Assembly (NCBI RefSeq): GCF_042665195.1
Contig: NZ_JBHTBW010000031.1
Location: 1-64,000, forward strand
Reading direction: 5' to 3'
Source of the DNA: Laceyella putida
GTDB lineage: Bacteria; Bacillota; Bacilli; Thermoactinomycetales; Thermoactinomycetaceae
Length of the DNA: 64,000 nucleotides
Position 1 is the stretch's first letter, and each line of letters starts with the position of its first letter. The translations under genes and the position numbers were made by a program. The notes beneath the pieces are model-generated. The model searched no databases. It had not been told where the DNA came from and saw only the letters and a list, made by a program, of their open reading frames with translations. Shown here piece after piece: positions 61,652 through 64,000 of this stretch.

Positions 61652-62254
61652 GTGGAACAAACCCTTTCTCTCTTCTTCCAGGAGCTGGGCTGGTGGGCGC
61701 TTCCGGTCAGTCTGATCATCGGCATCTCCTGTCAACTGGTCGGTGTCCTACCCACGCTGTTCATCACGACTGCCAATGTGCTCTATTTCGGCCCTTGGAT
61801 TGGCGGCTTGTTATCCTGGTTCACCGAGCTGATCGGCTCTCTGCTCGCTTTTGCGTTGGTTCGCCGCGGCATAAAAAGATTTCACTTCCAGCGCCATGAG
61901 CACTGGAAGTGGATTCAGTCCATGGGCCGCCTCTCCCCCGGCGAACAAACGTGGACACTCACACTGGCCCGGATCTTGCCTTTCATCCCATCGGGTGCCG
62001 TCAATATGGCAGGGGCAATGACCACCGTGTCCCCGTCATCCTTCTTCTGGGCGACCGCGCTTGGGAAAATCCCCTCCACGGTCCTCGAGACCTTGGTCAG
62101 TTATCAGCTCCTGCAATTGGACCCCTGGCTGATCCAGCTCATCTTCGGGGCGCTTCTCTTGGCCCTTGGCTTGTCCCTTCTCTATAAGAGAAGACGGGAT
62201 AACATGGGTACACCCAAAGGTGAAGCAACCGATATCATGACGGGAGACAGGTAA
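61652..62254 (+). CDS. VTT-domain (TVP38/DedA-related) membrane protein
   Basis: 200 aa from a GTG with AGGAGGA upstream. About five hydrophobic segments. The VTT pattern shows in TTANVLYFGPWIGGLLSWFTELIGSLLAFALVRRG and LARILPFIPSGAVNMAGAMT, including the conserved FIPSGAVN re-entrant motif. Related proteins include lipid scramblases and DedA transporters for undecaprenyl phosphate. Function here is not determined. A terminator precedes it, so it is a separate unit. Confidence 0.88.
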   Translation: MEQTLSLFFQELGWWALPVSLIIGISCQLVGVLPTLFITTANVLYFGPWIGGLLSWFTELIGSLLAFALVRRGIKRFHFQRHEHWKWIQSMGRLSPGEQTWTLTLARILPFIPSGAVNMAGAMTTVSPSSFFWATALGKIPSTVLETLVSYQLLQLDPWLIQLIFGALLLALGLSLLYKRRRDNMGTPKGEATDIMTGDR

Positions 62255-62312
62255 TCAAGCACACTCAATTCAAATATCAAGCAAACCCAAACACTTTTCC
62301 CGGCACTTCAGC

Positions 62313-62341
62313 AAAAAAGAGGCTGCACAGCAGCCTCTTTC
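62313..62341. terminator. Bidirectional terminator between VTT gene and permease
   Basis: Hairpin AAAGAGGCTGC-ACA-GCAGCCTCTTT with an A-run on the left, giving T6 for the minus-strand permease. Confidence 0.9.
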
Positions 62342-62342
62342 A

Positions 62343-63788
62343 TCACTTATCCAGCTCACACTCTCCCAAAGGGATGAGCTTCGTTTTCTTCACCCACTTG
62401 TACCCCAGATAGAAGGCCAAGAATACGGGAATGCCAATATAGGAAACCAACAACCCGTACCAATCGATCGATTCACCTAGGATCGCTTGGTAATTTTGCC
62501 CCACAATCACGATCAAGCACAGGGTAAAAGCAAACAACGGACCAAAGGGGAACCATTTTGCCCGGTAAGGCAAGTCAGCCAAGTTCCGCCCTTGCATGAC
62601 ATATGCGCGGCGGAAACGGTAATGGCTGATCGCAATCCCCAACCAAGCGATAAATCCAGTCATGCCGGAAGCATTCAGCAACCAGATGTAGATCTTTCCT
62701 TCCCCCACCAAGGAAGCGAGGAAGGCCAGCATCCCGATCGCGGCCGTCGCCAAGAGCGAATAAATCGGCACACCGTTTTTCGTCACTTTGGCGAAAATCT
62801 TCGGCGCCTTTCCTTCTTTGGCAAGTGTCCACAACATCCGCGTCGAAGCGTACATCCCCGAGTTACCCGCCGAGAGGACCGACGTTAAAATCACGGCATT
62901 CATCACCGAGGCGGCAAAGGCGAGACCCGCACGCTCAAAAATCAAGGTAAACGGACTTTTGGCGATCTGATCCACATCACCGCCGGCCAGATTGGGATGC
63001 GTATACGGCAAGATCATTCCGATGACGAGAATCGCCAAACCATAAAACAGCAAAATCCGCCAGAATACTTGTCGAATCGCTCTCGGCACATTTTCGCGTG
63101 GATTTTCACTCTCACCCGCGGCCACTCCCACCAATTCCGTACCCTGGAATGAGAAGCCGGCAATCATAAACACGCTGATGATTCCCATCAGGCCGCCTGG
63201 GAAAGGAGCCTCCCCGATGGTCAGATTTTTGGCGCCAATCGCTTGCCCGCCCAAAATGCCCACGATCATCAATATTCCCACGACAATAAAAATAATGACC
63301 GTCGCTACTTTAATGAATGAGAACCAGTATTCCGATTCACCATACCCTTTCACCGATAACGCGTTCAAGGCAAACATCAACACCAAGAACAAAGCGCTCC
63401 ACAAAATGGCTGGAGAGTCAGGGAACCAATATTTCATGATGATGGCGCCGGCCGACAGTTCCACGGCAATGGTAATGGCCCAGTTGTACCAGTAGTTCCA
63501 TCCCAACGCAAAACCAAAAGCCGGATCGACAAATCGGCTGGCGTACGTGCTGAACGACCCCGAAACCGGCATGTAAGTGGCCAATTCACCCAGACTGGAC
63601 ATCAGGAAATAAACCATCAACCCGATGGCCAGATAAGCAATCAATGCTCCGCCGGGGCCCGCTTGTTGAATCGCGGAACCGCTGGCCAAAAAGACACCCG
63701 TCCCAATGGAGCCGCCAATGGCAATCATCATGAGATGTCTAGCTTTTAAGTCACGCCTCAAATCGCTGACCGAATTTTCTCTGCTCAT
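62343..63788 (-). CDS. Amino acid permease, probable lysine importer (LysP-like)
   Basis: 481 aa from the ATG at 63788 (AGAGGTG six bases upstream); the longer frame reads into the riboswitch. Twelve membrane helices of the APC superfamily, with the family start RDLKARHLMMIAIGGSIGTGVFLASG and the SAGNSGMYASTRMLWTLAKEGKAPK segment of YAT/AAT permeases. The lysine riboswitch and terminator in its leader make lysine import the most likely function, as with other riboswitch-controlled LysP proteins. Sequence alone would not separate lysine from other amino acids. Confidence 0.9.
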   Translation of the reverse strand: MSRENSVSDLRRDLKARHLMMIAIGGSIGTGVFLASGSAIQQAGPGGALIAYLAIGLMVYFLMSSLGELATYMPVSGSFSTYASRFVDPAFGFALGWNYWYNWAITIAVELSAGAIIMKYWFPDSPAILWSALFLVLMFALNALSVKGYGESEYWFSFIKVATVIIFIVVGILMIVGILGGQAIGAKNLTIGEAPFPGGLMGIISVFMIAGFSFQGTELVGVAAGESENPRENVPRAIRQVFWRILLFYGLAILVIGMILPYTHPNLAGGDVDQIAKSPFTLIFERAGLAFAASVMNAVILTSVLSAGNSGMYASTRMLWTLAKEGKAPKIFAKVTKNGVPIYSLLATAAIGMLAFLASLVGEGKIYIWLLNASGMTGFIAWLGIAISHYRFRRAYVMQGRNLADLPYRAKWFPFGPLFAFTLCLIVIVGQNYQAILGESIDWYGLLVSYIGIPVFLAFYLGYKWVKKTKLIPLGECELDK

Positions 63789-63835
63789 AAAAAAACACCT
63801 CTCTACTGTATTAGTATGGCGAGGTGGTCCGGGTA

Positions 63836-63870
63836 ATAAAAATACCGCCTTAACAAATGCATCGGGCGGC
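63836..63870 (-). terminator. Riboswitch-controlled terminator in the permease leader
   Basis: Minus-strand hairpin GCCGCC-N15-GGCGGT followed by ATTTTTATT, between the lysine aptamer and the permease start. Confidence 0.8.
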
Positions 63871-63884
63871 TGCGCAAAACCCAC

Positions 63885-64000
63885 ACCATATCCCCGCAAG
63901 ATAGCGCACCACATCTGCTCGGCCAGCAAATGTGACAGTGCTGTCCCTTTTCGAGTACAGCCCCAGCCTTGCTGTTCAGAGATGGCAGCAAAGCTTCGGC
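63885..64000 (-). promoter_or_regulatory. Lysine riboswitch (L-box), 3' part
   Basis: The minus strand reads GCCGAAGC, a P3 stem (TTTGCTG/CAGCAAG), GCTGG, a P4 stem (GGCTGT/ACAGC), then CTGTCAC..GTGGTGCGCTATCTTG. This matches the order and core bases of the B. subtilis lysC leader (GCCGAAGC, GCTGG, CTGTCA, GGGCTATCT). The 5' part with AGAGGTGC and P2 lies beyond the window edge. Lysine binding should favour the downstream terminator. Confidence 0.88.

Noticed and set aside
63885..64000. T-box leader in front of the permease
   Set aside because: No AGGGTGGNACCGCG T-box sequence; the core instead matches the lysine aptamer.

Overview
The window looks like a chromosomal segment from a Bacillales bacterium of moderate GC, most probably a Thermoactinomycetaceae-type thermophile. 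This rests on recognising gene content, not on any search. The 5' end of a 16S rRNA gene is present on the minus strand, and the gene set includes groESL with CIRCE, rex, the tsaE-tsaB-rimI-tsaD block, sigB/rsbUVW next to mazEF and alr, cmpA beside sprT, and sporulation-type surface proteins. Gene order resembles the groESL-tat-rex-tsa and acpS-alr-mazEF-sigB-tex-cmpA-sprT neighbourhoods of Bacillus subtilis, with specific losses and insertions.

Layout. 1-0.5 kb: start of an rRNA operon with two strong tandem promoters. 0.6-9.3 kb (minus): secreted zinc metallopeptidase, NCS2 purine permease, guaA under a guanine riboswitch, and a MoxR/DUF58/transglutaminase operon. 9.5-12.8 kb: NamA-type ene-reductase, cation-diffusion transporter, phosphotransferase-fold protein. 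12.8-16.1 kb: three tandem M23 murein hydrolase paralogues, one a pseudogene. 16.3-18.4 kb: groESL with CIRCE. 18.5-24.7 kb: a giant P-type ATPase (1586 aa, dead half plus live half) surrounded by four small accessory genes. 24.8-32.8 kb: tatC, rex, 5-FTHF cyclo-ligase, ABC-F, the t6A genes and a phased DnaA-box array. 33.0-33.4 kb: four tRNAs. 33.7-38.6 kb: a more AT-rich island of probable spore-surface proteins (beta-helix, DUF4183-like pair, collagen-like), an IS5-type remnant and several broken small genes. 38.8-41.2 kb: membrane-anchored unknown, glycerophosphodiesterase behind a perfect palindrome, truncated SgrR-like regulator. 41.5-42.2 kb: eight tRNAs. 42.4-47.5 kb: Bax inhibitor-like protein, MoeB/ThiF, beta-hydroxyacid dehydrogenase, thioredoxin-like protein, sprT, cmpA. 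47.6-54.8 kb: tex, sigB-rsbWVU, mazFE, alr. 54.8-60.4 kb: small membrane protein, LolA-like lipoprotein, nnr, acpS, ABC exporter. 60.8-64 kb: haem-monooxygenase-like protein, two membrane proteins and a lysine-riboswitch-controlled amino acid permease.

How it fits together. Several riboswitch, repressor and partner-switch circuits are readable: guanine controls guaA and the purine permease, lysine controls the permease at the right edge, HrcA/CIRCE controls groESL, and RsbU-RsbV-RsbW controls SigB. The most notable observations are the helically phased DnaA-box array next to tsaD, the SigB operon without stressosome genes, the double-headed P-type ATPase cluster, a deletion scar fusing remnants of pxpB and pxpC, and the decayed spore-surface island.
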